Source of the DNA: a virus
DNA length: 31,791 nt
Strand: one strand, 5' to 3'
Virus record (IMG/VR): IMGVR_UViG_3300031972_000768
Coordinates: 1-31,791 of that record
Positions within the stretch are counted from its first letter, which is position 1, and every line of letters starts with the position of its first letter. This document shows, one piece after another, positions 24,315-30,819 of the stretch. Below the pieces are notes generated by a model. It made no database searches. It was not told the DNA's origin and was given only the letters and a program-made list of their open reading frames with translations. The position numbers were made by a program, and so were the translations under genes.

Positions 24315-24847
24315 TAATATCTACCCCCGAGCGTTTTACCGTATATCCAAGGGATAGTTCTATCCAATAGGCCGGTGTTCTCGCCGCCGTAGTTTTCATA
24401 CTGCTGGCCTTCGCCTTTAGCTAGTCGATCCTTGGCAAACTGCACAGCTTGTTCGTACAGCTCTTTGTCTGATAAGCGGCCAACCTTAGCGTCATACGCC
24501 TGAGTTCCGGCAATGTTCTCCCAGAAGTCACCAATCGAGTCATTAGGTCGTGAGCCATAATCACCATACTGATAAGCCTTAGCAAGAGCTTCTACCTTTT
24601 GCGGGGTATCTGGCGAGCGAGCCATCATGTCGTAGCCGCCCATATAGTTCATAACCATATCAAGCAGACCACGATCTGTTCGCTTAACATCCTTCATTGA
24701 TGGATCCATTTCTCGGATCATGCTGGGCAGACTGTTGTAGTATGCAGTGTGCTCATCCTTACCTTTGAAGTCATCATCGAAACGGTACGCTTGGTCATCC
24801 CACCATTCGCCCATTCTGTAATCTCGGTATGGGTTATATTCAGACAT
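24314..24847 (-). CDS. 177-aa unknown protein of the packaging-adaptor region
   Basis: Begins MSEYNPYRDYRMGEWWDDQA and is rich in Tyr, Asp and Gly, with a helical middle (LLDMVMNYMGGYDMM, then KELYEQAVQFAKDRLAKGEG) and an Arg/Tyr end (WIYGKTLGGRY). No motif I know. Overlaps its neighbours by one base on both sides. A minor virion protein is plausible from place. Confidence 0.62.
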   Translation of the reverse strand: MSEYNPYRDYRMGEWWDDQAYRFDDDFKGKDEHTAYYNSLPSMIREMDPSMKDVKRTDRGLLDMVMNYMGGYDMMARSPDTPQKVEALAKAYQYGDYGSRPNDSIGDFWENIAGTQAYDAKVGRLSDKELYEQAVQFAKDRLAKGEGQQYENYGGENTGLLDRTIPWIYGKTLGGRY

Positions 24848-26229
24848 TATAATATCGCATCCAATAGTGAGGTACTGCTATTCACAACACCAGTTTTGCG
24901 TGACTGGCCTATATCTAATAGACCCTTAACAATTTCATCAAACATGGTCGGCACAGCCAAGCTGTAATCACCGCTAACGACATTGCGTTTAATCGGCGCA
25001 ATCTCACCGTAGTTGTAGATATCGGGGTTGCGATCCATGAATTCATCATACTGACCCATCAGGCTATCTAGCCCAACCTGAGCATTGTCCTGCTGAATAG
25101 CATCAAGCAATGACGCACCACCCACAACTGAAGGTGAACTAATGATTCCAGCTCTCTGTAGGTTCTTTAGGTGCTTATCAGTAATGATGCCGCCACGAGC
25201 ACCCATTTGCAGTGATCGCAGGTCTTGAGATGTTGGGTTCATTGGGTCTTCAACATAGCGCAGAGGATCGACACCTTTATGTTGCTTGATAGATCGTGGA
25301 TCTAAGAAGTACGCTGGGATGTCCTCTTTCAGTGTGCCCATAGGCTCACCGCTGATGTAGAACGGGTACGATGGATGGCGTGGATTAACACCGATACCTT
25401 TATCAAGGTCAACCATTGCCACGTTCTGCAGGTTACCCTCTTTAGCGTTAATCTGGCTTGGTTGCGCAATAGATAGACGAGCTTCACCTAAGCTTAGGCC
25501 ACCCTCATTACGGAATTGCACATCCATATCGCTCTTGAGCTTTTTGCGGATAGCATCAGGTGCTTTTTCAAACTGAGTGATCGACTCTGGGTTATCAACA
25601 CCTTTCCAGTTAGGGATGGATTCTTTGATCATGCTGTTCAGTGCTTTCTTCTCAGAAGCACCCATATTTGCTTGCGCAAACTTCAGCATGGTTTCGCCTG
25701 TCATTGATGCGAAGTCTGAACCAGTAGGTGCCATTCGCCAAGGCATAAGTATCGGGTTCTGACCTGTGCCCATGCCTTCACTGCGACCAATCTTATCATC
25801 ACGCATATACTTGCCTAGGTTCATAATTCCGCTCAATGCAGATTTAGCTGAGGCCCATACATGATCATCGTTGTTGAACATATAGTCTTGTCCGCCAAGT
25901 AAGCGAACTGGATCAGATAGGTCAACACCGTTGATACGAGCAAGCAGGCCGCCAGCATCTGTACGATCAGACATAGTGGTAATGAATGGTCTACCCTCTA
26001 GGTCGACGATAGAGATCTGATCTGGTGTAGAGGTGTTAGTACGCTCTACAACCGTCTCTAGATTCTGTGCTCGCTCTAGGTCACCACCACGCGGAACATA
26101 AACACCCTGTTTCTTAGATGCATCCTGATTCTTTTCTAGGTAACGCAGGTCTTCTAGACCAAGGCCACGCATAAGCGTCTCGTAGACAGCGTCAGTACCT
26201 TCACCTACGGTTTTGCTGATAACACCCAT
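24847..26229 (-). CDS. 460-aa virion-associated protein of unknown function
   Basis: Starts directly at the end of the large terminase (TAATG overlap). The N-terminus is helical (VISKTVGEGTDAVYETLMRG); the middle has mixed alpha/beta segments with PSYPFYISGEPMGTLKEDIP and VDLDKGIGVNPRH, reminiscent of enzyme-like domains in large marine phage virion proteins; the end contains a twice-repeated SLLDAI (about residues 373 and 453), a Pro/Ala-free linker between them. I cannot assign an activity. Location suggests a packaged protein or head factor. Confidence 0.6.
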   Translation of the reverse strand: MGVISKTVGEGTDAVYETLMRGLGLEDLRYLEKNQDASKKQGVYVPRGGDLERAQNLETVVERTNTSTPDQISIVDLEGRPFITTMSDRTDAGGLLARINGVDLSDPVRLLGGQDYMFNNDDHVWASAKSALSGIMNLGKYMRDDKIGRSEGMGTGQNPILMPWRMAPTGSDFASMTGETMLKFAQANMGASEKKALNSMIKESIPNWKGVDNPESITQFEKAPDAIRKKLKSDMDVQFRNEGGLSLGEARLSIAQPSQINAKEGNLQNVAMVDLDKGIGVNPRHPSYPFYISGEPMGTLKEDIPAYFLDPRSIKQHKGVDPLRYVEDPMNPTSQDLRSLQMGARGGIITDKHLKNLQRAGIISSPSVVGGASLLDAIQQDNAQVGLDSLMGQYDEFMDRNPDIYNYGEIAPIKRNVVSGDYSLAVPTMFDEIVKGLLDIGQSRKTGVVNSSTSLLDAIL

Positions 26230-27521
26230 TAGTACATACCCTGTATGTTTCGTTTAATAGCGCCACCCTTCCAAGAGTTACGCTCTCTGTAACCTACTGC
26301 CAAGTAACGGAATGAATCCGCTGGATGGCTCGACCAATCGTGTTCAGGTCTGCCTTTCCATGTCATGCGCTGGTCATCGTATTCTCGATGGTATGCTCTG
26401 AGGGCTTCTACTAGATGGTCGCACTTCTCGGCATCGAACCAGCATAACGGTAACATGGACCGTACAGCTTGAATGCCATCGTCTACTTGAAGTTGAGGTG
26501 CGATGGTGATCGGATTAATTCCTAGAGATTGTAACGTCTCGTAGCGTGATTTACCACTACCTAGCTCCTTGACCCTAACGTCATGCGGCAGGATGTGCTG
26601 ATCGTATCGATAGCCTTTGTCCTGTAGTACACGAGCATAGTGATCTAGACCTACACCTGAGTTCTCATAGAAGTCTATGATGCGAACCTCTGAGCCGTGG
26701 AACTGTGCGAACGTAATCGCTGTGCTGTCACCTATACCCAAGTCCCATGCAGTCACTACCGGTAGTGCTCTATCGTATGGAACGATGGTAATACGACCTT
26801 CGTCACGAGCATCACGCAGTTCGATGTTATAATATGCACCGTCATGGTGAGTTAAGAAATTTCCGAGCCAAATCCATTCATATGAATCAGGGCGTTTCTT
26901 CTTATCTTCTAGACGCTCTTGGTTAAGTACCTCTGGGAACCAGTCGTTGTCACTGTAGTTGATCTCTACGATCTTACAGTCATCTGGTGTCTCTTCACGG
27001 AATCGCTTATGCGTAGGTGATAGCTTTGACTCAGGGTTCCAGCTTACCCAGATCTCTGAATCCTCTTCACGGACAGTAGGTATTAGCTTTGCCCATGCCA
27101 TTTCACTGACTGTCTCTGCCTCATCAATCCAACAGATGTGGATAAAGCCTCGACCCTTGAGTGAGTCAAGGTTACGGCGCAAACCGGCAAAGGCGTATGA
27201 GATGCGACCATCCTTAGTGCGGATGTAGTTCTGTCCTATGTCGTAGAATGACTCTAGGTATTTGTCAGACATGATCGCCTGCTTGATCTCCTCAAACGAA
27301 GAGTCAGCTAGACTGTTCATGAACTCACGAGCACACAGGATGATGCCAGACTTACCTGCCTTGGCTAACTCCATGCCTCGTACAGCAGTCATTATGGCAA
27401 ACGATCTAGTCTTACCTGATCCACGACCACCATAGGCACAACGGTAGCGAGCCTTACCATTAAAGATATTGTACATCTTGGCCGGTAGCTGAACCCTGAG
27501 CTTACCCTTACTCATCACCAT
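26229..27521 (-). CDS. terL: Terminase large subunit, PBSX/Terminase_3 type
   Basis: 430 aa from ATG at 27521 (ATG at 27515 is an alternative). ATPase: Walker A GGRGSGKT (31-38), Walker B with acid pair CWIDEAE (130-136), and the motif WVSWNPE (158-164) acting as coupling motif. Nuclease: TAWDLGIGDSTA (D260, D265) and the C-terminal HDWSSHPADSFRYL with the third acid group. This is the engine that cuts and packs DNA through the portal. It overlaps the small subunit gene by 14 bases, as in many phages. Confidence 0.95.
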   Translation of the reverse strand: MVMSKGKLRVQLPAKMYNIFNGKARYRCAYGGRGSGKTRSFAIMTAVRGMELAKAGKSGIILCAREFMNSLADSSFEEIKQAIMSDKYLESFYDIGQNYIRTKDGRISYAFAGLRRNLDSLKGRGFIHICWIDEAETVSEMAWAKLIPTVREEDSEIWVSWNPESKLSPTHKRFREETPDDCKIVEINYSDNDWFPEVLNQERLEDKKKRPDSYEWIWLGNFLTHHDGAYYNIELRDARDEGRITIVPYDRALPVVTAWDLGIGDSTAITFAQFHGSEVRIIDFYENSGVGLDHYARVLQDKGYRYDQHILPHDVRVKELGSGKSRYETLQSLGINPITIAPQLQVDDGIQAVRSMLPLCWFDAEKCDHLVEALRAYHREYDDQRMTWKGRPEHDWSSHPADSFRYLAVGYRERNSWKGGAIKRNIQGMY

Positions 27522-27894
27522 AGTCTCTCTGCGATGGCTCGATACCTACAAGCTCAATGCCTATAGGTGACATACTGCCGTCAGATGATGACATATCCTG
27601 CTCTATGCGATCAGAGTATCCGTGCTTGGTCATGAGTAGCTTAGTGATAGGTGATACGAACTCACCAGTAAGGCCGCTATCGATCAGCAAAGCCTCTTGT
27701 TCTGCCTGTATAGCCTCTAATATGTCCTGAAACTCAGGGTATTCATCACGCCATACATACAACTGTGATCGTGCCACGTTGAGGATACGAGCAAGCCTAG
27801 CAGTGCTTGGTACTACACCATGCTTCTTGAAGTTGTCTAAGTATTCATATGCTTTGTCTAGTACGTCTTGTCCGTACTTGGTTGGTCTGCTCAC
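27508..27894 (-). CDS. terS: Terminase small subunit, P22 gp3-like
   Basis: 128 aa, GTG start with a perfect AGGAGG four bases upstream. The N-terminal HTH region (VVPSTARLARILNVARSQLYVWRDEYPEF, residues about 26-54) binds DNA in this family; FQDILEAIQAEQEALLIDSG is the oligomerisation helix, and TKLLMTKHGYSDRIEQD is the typical end of the DNA-packaging protein gp3 family. It recognises the packaging start site. Directly precedes the large subunit. Confidence 0.88.
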   Translation of the reverse strand: MSRPTKYGQDVLDKAYEYLDNFKKHGVVPSTARLARILNVARSQLYVWRDEYPEFQDILEAIQAEQEALLIDSGLTGEFVSPITKLLMTKHGYSDRIEQDMSSSDGSMSPIGIELVGIEPSQRDYGDE

Positions 27895-28030
27895 GATGCC
27901 TCCTAGTGCTTAACAGCGTCCCAAGATATTTGCAAGCATTGTATCAGTAATCACGGACTAGTACACACTCCAGTCTATTAATGGGTGTTTTAAGAGCGAA
28001 AGCCTCGTCATTGCTGGCCTTGAGGTGTAT
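27895..28030 (-). promoter_or_regulatory. Gap upstream of the terminase genes
   Basis: 136 bases without a gene. It holds the terS ribosome site (AGGAGG) and a weak TACAAT (27944-27939) that lacks a good -35. TGTGTAC occurs at 27967-27961 (- strand), recalling the TGTGTAYA repeats at the left end. The inverted repeat TGAGGT/ACCTCA (28021-28026, 28041-28046) overlaps the end of the upstream gene; with no T-run I do not call it a terminator. A packaging site could lie here, but I cannot see one. Confidence 0.3.
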
Positions 28031-28354
28031 TTAATCCCAAACCTCACTTAACTGGCTTTTTAGCTCCCTATCCTCTATCAGGTTATCTATAAACCTTCGA
28101 TCTATATTGTTTCCGTGAAGGAACTTTTTCTTGCAGTTTTTTGCCCTAGTGCTTCTTAACTTACACTTCCTACAGGTGCTCTTCTGCTTTACATAATACA
28201 GATGGGTTCCACACTTAGGGCATGGCTTATCCCTCCTATACCAAGTATCACCTCGACTTAGGGCCATGTCGTAATCATGTGCATTAGCCTCATCCATTCT
28301 ATGTCTGCGCATGGTGTCTGTTGGGCCGTACTTCTTTAGAGCTTCAGGTATCAT
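28031..28354 (-). CDS. 107-aa zinc-ribbon protein
   Basis: GGAGGGG precedes the ATG. Residues 45-64 make a CxxC...CxxC ribbon (CPKC at 45-48 and CRKC at 61-64), flanked by a basic region (KLRSTRAKNCKKKF) that would contact nucleic acid. The N-terminus is helical with Arg-His pairs. No nuclease core is seen, although the Asp/His-rich start (DEANAHDYDM) resembles parts of small HNH-associated proteins. Last of the small-gene chain before the terminase. Confidence 0.68.
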   Translation of the reverse strand: MIPEALKKYGPTDTMRRHRMDEANAHDYDMALSRGDTWYRRDKPCPKCGTHLYYVKQKSTCRKCKLRSTRAKNCKKKFLHGNNIDRRFIDNLIEDRELKSQLSEVWD

Positions 28355-28374
28355 TAGCCACCCCTCCGTAAAAC

Positions 28375-28542
28375 CTATTTATTCTTATTCTTCCAGTGTT
28401 TTGCACAATCTAATTTATGCCCCTTGGCTGAGTCATTGCCACACTCTGGGCATGGCCATTGTGCTCCGAAGATCTTCTTGAAGTTCTCTTCAAACTTCTT
28501 CTGATCCTTGTGGTGTCCACCACTATCGTATGACCAGTTCAT
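28375..28542 (-). CDS. 55-aa zinc-binding micro-protein
   Basis: ATG at 28542 overlaps the TGA of the upstream gene (ATGA), with AGGAGG just ahead; TAG at 28377-28375. The C-terminal half holds CPEC, then C and H in LDCAKHW, giving a CxxC...CxxxH zinc site. The N-terminal half is basic and helical (KDQKKFEENFKKIFGAQW). Too small for the usual length cut-offs, yet well supported by its ribosome site, its overlap and its cysteine pattern. Confidence 0.7.
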   Translation of the reverse strand: MNWSYDSGGHHKDQKKFEENFKKIFGAQWPCPECGNDSAKGHKLDCAKHWKNKNK

Positions 28543-28730
28543 ACATCCTCCTGTGCGGCTTGTATCATGGCTTTGTATGCTTTCACTTCGTCAAGCGTCT
28601 CGCCATCCACATGGGTATCCCACCAAGCATCAATCATCTTCTCTGTAGGCTCTACAGGCACAATGACATACCCTTCAGGTAATCCTAGCCCGTATGCCTC
28701 TACTTGTTCCCACCATTCTTCAAATGTCAT
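28539..28730 (-). CDS. 63-aa small phage protein
   Basis: ATG at 28730 (after a GTG codon), AAGGAGAAG upstream. The peptide starts MTFEEWWEQVEAYGLGLPEG and contains VIVPVEPTEKMIDAWWDTHV, a short module often seen in small phage proteins of unknown role (PTEKM followed by a Trp-rich helix). Overlaps the genes on both sides. Confidence 0.7.
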   Translation of the reverse strand: MTFEEWWEQVEAYGLGLPEGYVIVPVEPTEKMIDAWWDTHVDGETLDEVKAYKAMIQAAQEDV

Positions 28731-28902
28731 CACTCTTCTCCTTCAAAGGTACATGAGCAAAGCATGGCCCAGACAAGTCAGCTAGAGATACTGGCAAGTC
28801 AGACTCAACAGCTTCATTGCGTACATCTTCACTGTACTTACGTGGACACTCTCTGTTAGCACAAGAGGCTATACAGAATGTCATGTCTCTATAGCTAATC
28901 AT
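28720..28902 (-). CDS. 60-aa cysteine-containing small phage protein
   Basis: ATG at 28902 within TGATG of the previous stop. MISYRDMTFCIASCANRECP places cysteines at 10, 14 and 19, followed by an acidic helix and LADLSGPCFAHVPL with a fourth Cys. This Cx3Cx4C pattern recurs in short hypothetical proteins of many phages, possibly a metal site. Function unknown. Confidence 0.7.
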   Translation of the reverse strand: MISYRDMTFCIASCANRECPRKYSEDVRNEAVESDLPVSLADLSGPCFAHVPLKEKSDDI

Positions 28903-29087
28903 CACTCTTCCTCCACTACAGGTACATCACGCCATTCTTCAGACACAATCCTACCTCCGTAATAGCTAGCCTCGTTGTGCTTCCACTTCTGCTGAAGGAT
29001 GCGTAGTTTATGTGGATGCAAAAAGTTATCTTGTGGAGCCTCACGCTCAACAAACCGTAGTTCATTAGTTGGTATCCAGTTACTCAT
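28902..29087 (-). CDS. 61-aa small unknown protein
   Basis: ATG at 29087 overlaps the TGA of the 43-aa gene (ATGA) with GGAGGAG upstream. The sequence contains LRFVEREAPQDNFLHPHKLR and ILQQKWKHNEASYYGG, with a C-terminal RDVPVVEEE. The RFVER and ILQQKW pieces suggest an edge-strand plus helix seen in short phage proteins. No assignment. Confidence 0.65.
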   Translation of the reverse strand: MSNWIPTNELRFVEREAPQDNFLHPHKLRILQQKWKHNEASYYGGRIVSEEWRDVPVVEEE

Positions 29088-29215
29088 ATCTCCTCCATTG
29101 TAAAGCGGTTGTAACGGTTCTTTAGTGACTGGCGTAAGTCATGTGCATCGGTTGCACTAATGACAGTCGTGTACTTGCCACCATCTTCCCAGTATTGGAT
29201 ACGGTACTGTTTCAT
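29084..29215 (-). CDS. 43-aa small unknown protein
   Basis: Starts at ATG 29215, overlapping the TGA of the alpha-CTD-like gene (ATGA), and ends in TGA 29086-29084. MKQYRIQYWEDGGKYTTVIS is a strand-loop-strand, followed by a helix ATDAHDLRQSLKNRYNRFTM, the pattern of a beta-beta-alpha mini-domain. Its 3' end carries the GGAGGAG site of the next gene. Confidence 0.62.
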   Translation of the reverse strand: MKQYRIQYWEDGGKYTTVISATDAHDLRQSLKNRYNRFTMEEI

Positions 29216-29655
29216 AACAACTCCTCAAAATCCTCAAATGACAGGTGGTCAATGTCGTGGCTATCTAAAACCTTTAGCAGATACCTGTGGTACTTGCCGA
29301 CATTCTGAACGTAGTCATACATAACTCTGTTATTTTCAGCTATTGACTCATTATTTTTAGATAGGTTTTCTATCAATTCTTTTTGGCCTAGATACTTACC
29401 GTTAATACAATCGATAGTATCGTGCGCCCTTTTTAGCTTAAACCCTATCTCAGCGGTTCTATAATCGGCTGGGACTTTGAGATTAAATAACGCAATTATC
29501 TCCCTATCTGCCTTGCGACCGATGTTTGGCAAGTTAGAAAACGTAAAGTAAGTGTAGTAATAGCTTACAATCTTATCGCGTGACTCAAGACCTGCCGCCT
29601 TTAGAGCGTTCTGGCTTCTGACCGATAACTGATCAATTAATCTTGGCTGACTCAT
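29212..29655 (-). CDS. RNA polymerase alpha-CTD-like domain protein with coiled coil
   Basis: 147 aa from ATG at 29655, selected because GGAGGG lies seven bases upstream and the frame above it overlaps another gene. Residues 6-55 (LIDQLSVRSQNALKAAGLES, then SNLPNIGRKADREIIAL) line up with the alpha subunit C-terminal domain of bacterial RNA polymerase. Counterparts of its UP-element contacts are present: R13 (R265 in E. coli), N16 (N268), N44 (N294), G46 (G296) and K48 (K298); S299 is Ala. Two extra residues lie between helices. After residue 60 comes a charged helical region (LGQKELIENLSKNNESIAEN). It may bind promoter DNA or compete with host alpha. The related helix-hairpin-helix fold of other DNA-binding proteins is the main alternative. 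Confidence 0.72.
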   Translation of the reverse strand: MSQPRLIDQLSVRSQNALKAAGLESRDKIVSYYYTYFTFSNLPNIGRKADREIIALFNLKVPADYRTAEIGFKLKRAHDTIDCINGKYLGQKELIENLSKNNESIAENNRVMYDYVQNVGKYHRYLLKVLDSHDIDHLSFEDFEELL

Positions 29656-29741
29656 AGTACGCCCTCCAGCCAAGCGGCAAAGATAAATAGACCAAGTATT
29701 ACAGTCATGGCGTATGGGACGCTCTCCATCCAGAATCTCAT
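29652..29741 (-). CDS. 29-aa single-span membrane micropeptide
   Basis: ATG at 29741 overlaps the TGA of the 119-aa gene (ATGA), and the TGA at 29654-29652 overlaps the ATG of the alpha-CTD-like gene (ATGA). Sequence MRFWMESVPYAMTVILGLFI then FAAWLEGVL: one membrane helix of about 18 residues with positive N-end and an acidic residue near the C-end. The four-base overlaps at both ends make chance very unlikely. Target unknown. Confidence 0.7.
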   Translation of the reverse strand: MRFWMESVPYAMTVILGLFIFAAWLEGVL

Positions 29742-30097
29742 AGCACTTCACTCCAGCCTTCAGGCATACACATCAGTCTATTCCAGATCTGGAACCCGTC
29801 ATCCTGTACGACCATGATCTCTACTACGTCACCTACTGACAGTGAACGAGTCTTGCCTTGGATAAGCACACGTTCTACTTCCATGCGTGGGTTGTTAGAC
29901 AGGTCGAATGCGTACTCTGCCGCCTCTTCATCTTCCAGCTCAGTGTAGAAGCTACCTACTGGCTCCCAGTTAAGGTGGTTGTCGCTGTACTGATCAAGTA
30001 GATCAGAGTAACCATCAGCAGGTGAACCCTTGACCTGAGCTAACAGGTTTGGGCGGTACTGCTCTTCATTGGCTAGGTATAAAGTAACTGTGTTCAT
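29738..30097 (-). CDS. 119-aa small protein, possibly YodL-like
   Basis: GGAGGAG ribosome site. The N-terminus (VTLYLANEEQYRPNLLAQVK) has beta strands; DEEAAEYAFDLSNNPRMEVE followed by RSLSVGDVVEI resembles the YodL-type module seen in proteins of phages and plasmids (a helix, an aspartate-rich turn, then SLSVGDVV). The end (FQIWNRLMCMPEGWSEVL) completes the sheet. Likeness is modest and the biochemical role of the module is not established. Confidence 0.68.
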   Translation of the reverse strand: MNTVTLYLANEEQYRPNLLAQVKGSPADGYSDLLDQYSDNHLNWEPVGSFYTELEDEEAAEYAFDLSNNPRMEVERVLIQGKTRSLSVGDVVEIMVVQDDGFQIWNRLMCMPEGWSEVL

Positions 30098-30123
30098 ATC
30101 AACTCCTCCAGAAGAAGCGAACC

Positions 30124-30342
30124 TTAACGGCTCGCAACCCCAAATTTATAATTATTGCTTCTGCTTAGGTTCATCAGCTCTTGGAACTCATCCATCATTG
30201 CAAACACTACAGGAGAAAAGCGACCATCTGCCTGAGCTAGGATTGCGTAAGTAACCTCACGACCATCCAGAATCTTGAACAGTGCTTTCTCAGCGTTATC
30301 GTAAGTAGCGTAAGAGTGTGATTCGTTAAGTAGCTGGTTCAT
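30124..30342 (-). CDS. 72-aa small protein, first of the leftward small-gene chain
   Basis: AAAGGGGAA precedes the ATG. MNQLLNESHSYATYDNAEKA is followed by LFKILDGREVTYAILAQADG and the C-terminal part with RFSPVVFAMMDEFQELMNLS: a compact alpha/beta domain with no recognised family. It follows a good promoter-like sequence and so is probably the first product of this transcript. Confidence 0.68.
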   Translation of the reverse strand: MNQLLNESHSYATYDNAEKALFKILDGREVTYAILAQADGRFSPVVFAMMDEFQELMNLSRSNNYKFGVASR

Positions 30343-30373
30343 ATCTATTCCCCTTTATTTAAGATATGAGTTC

Positions 30374-30407
30374 ATTATACACGCATTAATATCTGTTGCA
30401 ACACTAG
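30374..30407 (-). promoter_or_regulatory. Sigma70-like promoter with CTAGTGT element, for the small-gene chain
   Basis: On the - strand TTGCAA (30401-30396) and a perfect TATAAT (30379-30374) are 16 bases apart. CTAGTGT (30407-30401) touches the -35 on its upstream side, and GTG precedes the -10 as in the promoter at 16462. It lies in a 75-base gap between the primase-like gene and the 72-aa gene, with the -10 box 32 bases before that start codon. Confidence 0.75.
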
Positions 30408-30417
30408 TCGCGGCAAA

Positions 30418-30819
30418 TTAATTTTCGTTTGCCCTTGATCGCATCTCAGCAATACCTTGTAGCCTTGAATGCGCCAATTGTACACGCCTCTTATCGGCTA
30501 GTGTGGTTGGCGGTGTTACCTTAGCCATCTCGACTATTAACTTATCCTGCACCTCTTTCTCTTGCATCTCACGACTAATCACTGGGCGCTTGTAGTCAGA
30601 GTCTGGTGCGAATACCTCATCCTTGTTTAGTCCAAGAGCATCAGCCACATCGACAGCGCTACAACCACATACAAAACAATATCCACCAACAGATCCATCG
30701 CGTCTCTCCGATAACATAAGGTTTAAGTCTTTACCATTGTGTACAGGACATGGCGCCCTGTACTTGTTGCCGAACTTCTTATAGCGTGGCAATGCCGCCA
30801 ATACTGACTCAATACTCAC
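30418..30819 (-). CDS. Stand-alone primase zinc-finger domain protein
   Basis: 133 aa, GTG start inside the end of the helicase gene (11-base overlap). CPVH (C24, H27) and CFVC (C48, C51; C53 adjacent) give the CHC2-type site of DnaG or T7-like primases, preceded by FGNKYRAPCPVHNGKDLNLM. No TOPRIM or RNA-polymerase domain follows: the rest is a basic helical tail (LADKRRVQLAHSRLQGIAEM). The catalytic half may be encoded outside the window, so this could be one part of a split primase, or a regulator derived from it. Confidence 0.85.
   Translation of the reverse strand: MSIESVLAALPRYKKFGNKYRAPCPVHNGKDLNLMLSERRDGSVGGYCFVCGCSAVDVADALGLNKDEVFAPDSDYKRPVISREMQEKEVQDKLIVEMAKVTPPTTLADKRRVQLAHSRLQGIAEMRSRANEN

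Noticed and set aside
28020-28047. Inverted repeat TTGAGGT/ACCTCA as a terminator
   Set aside because: Only 6 bp, 14-base loop and no T-run on either strand.
29212-29751. Longer form (179 aa) of the alpha-CTD-like protein
   Set aside because: The first 32 codons overlap the membrane micropeptide in another frame, and GGAGGG lies at the right distance for the ATG at 29655.
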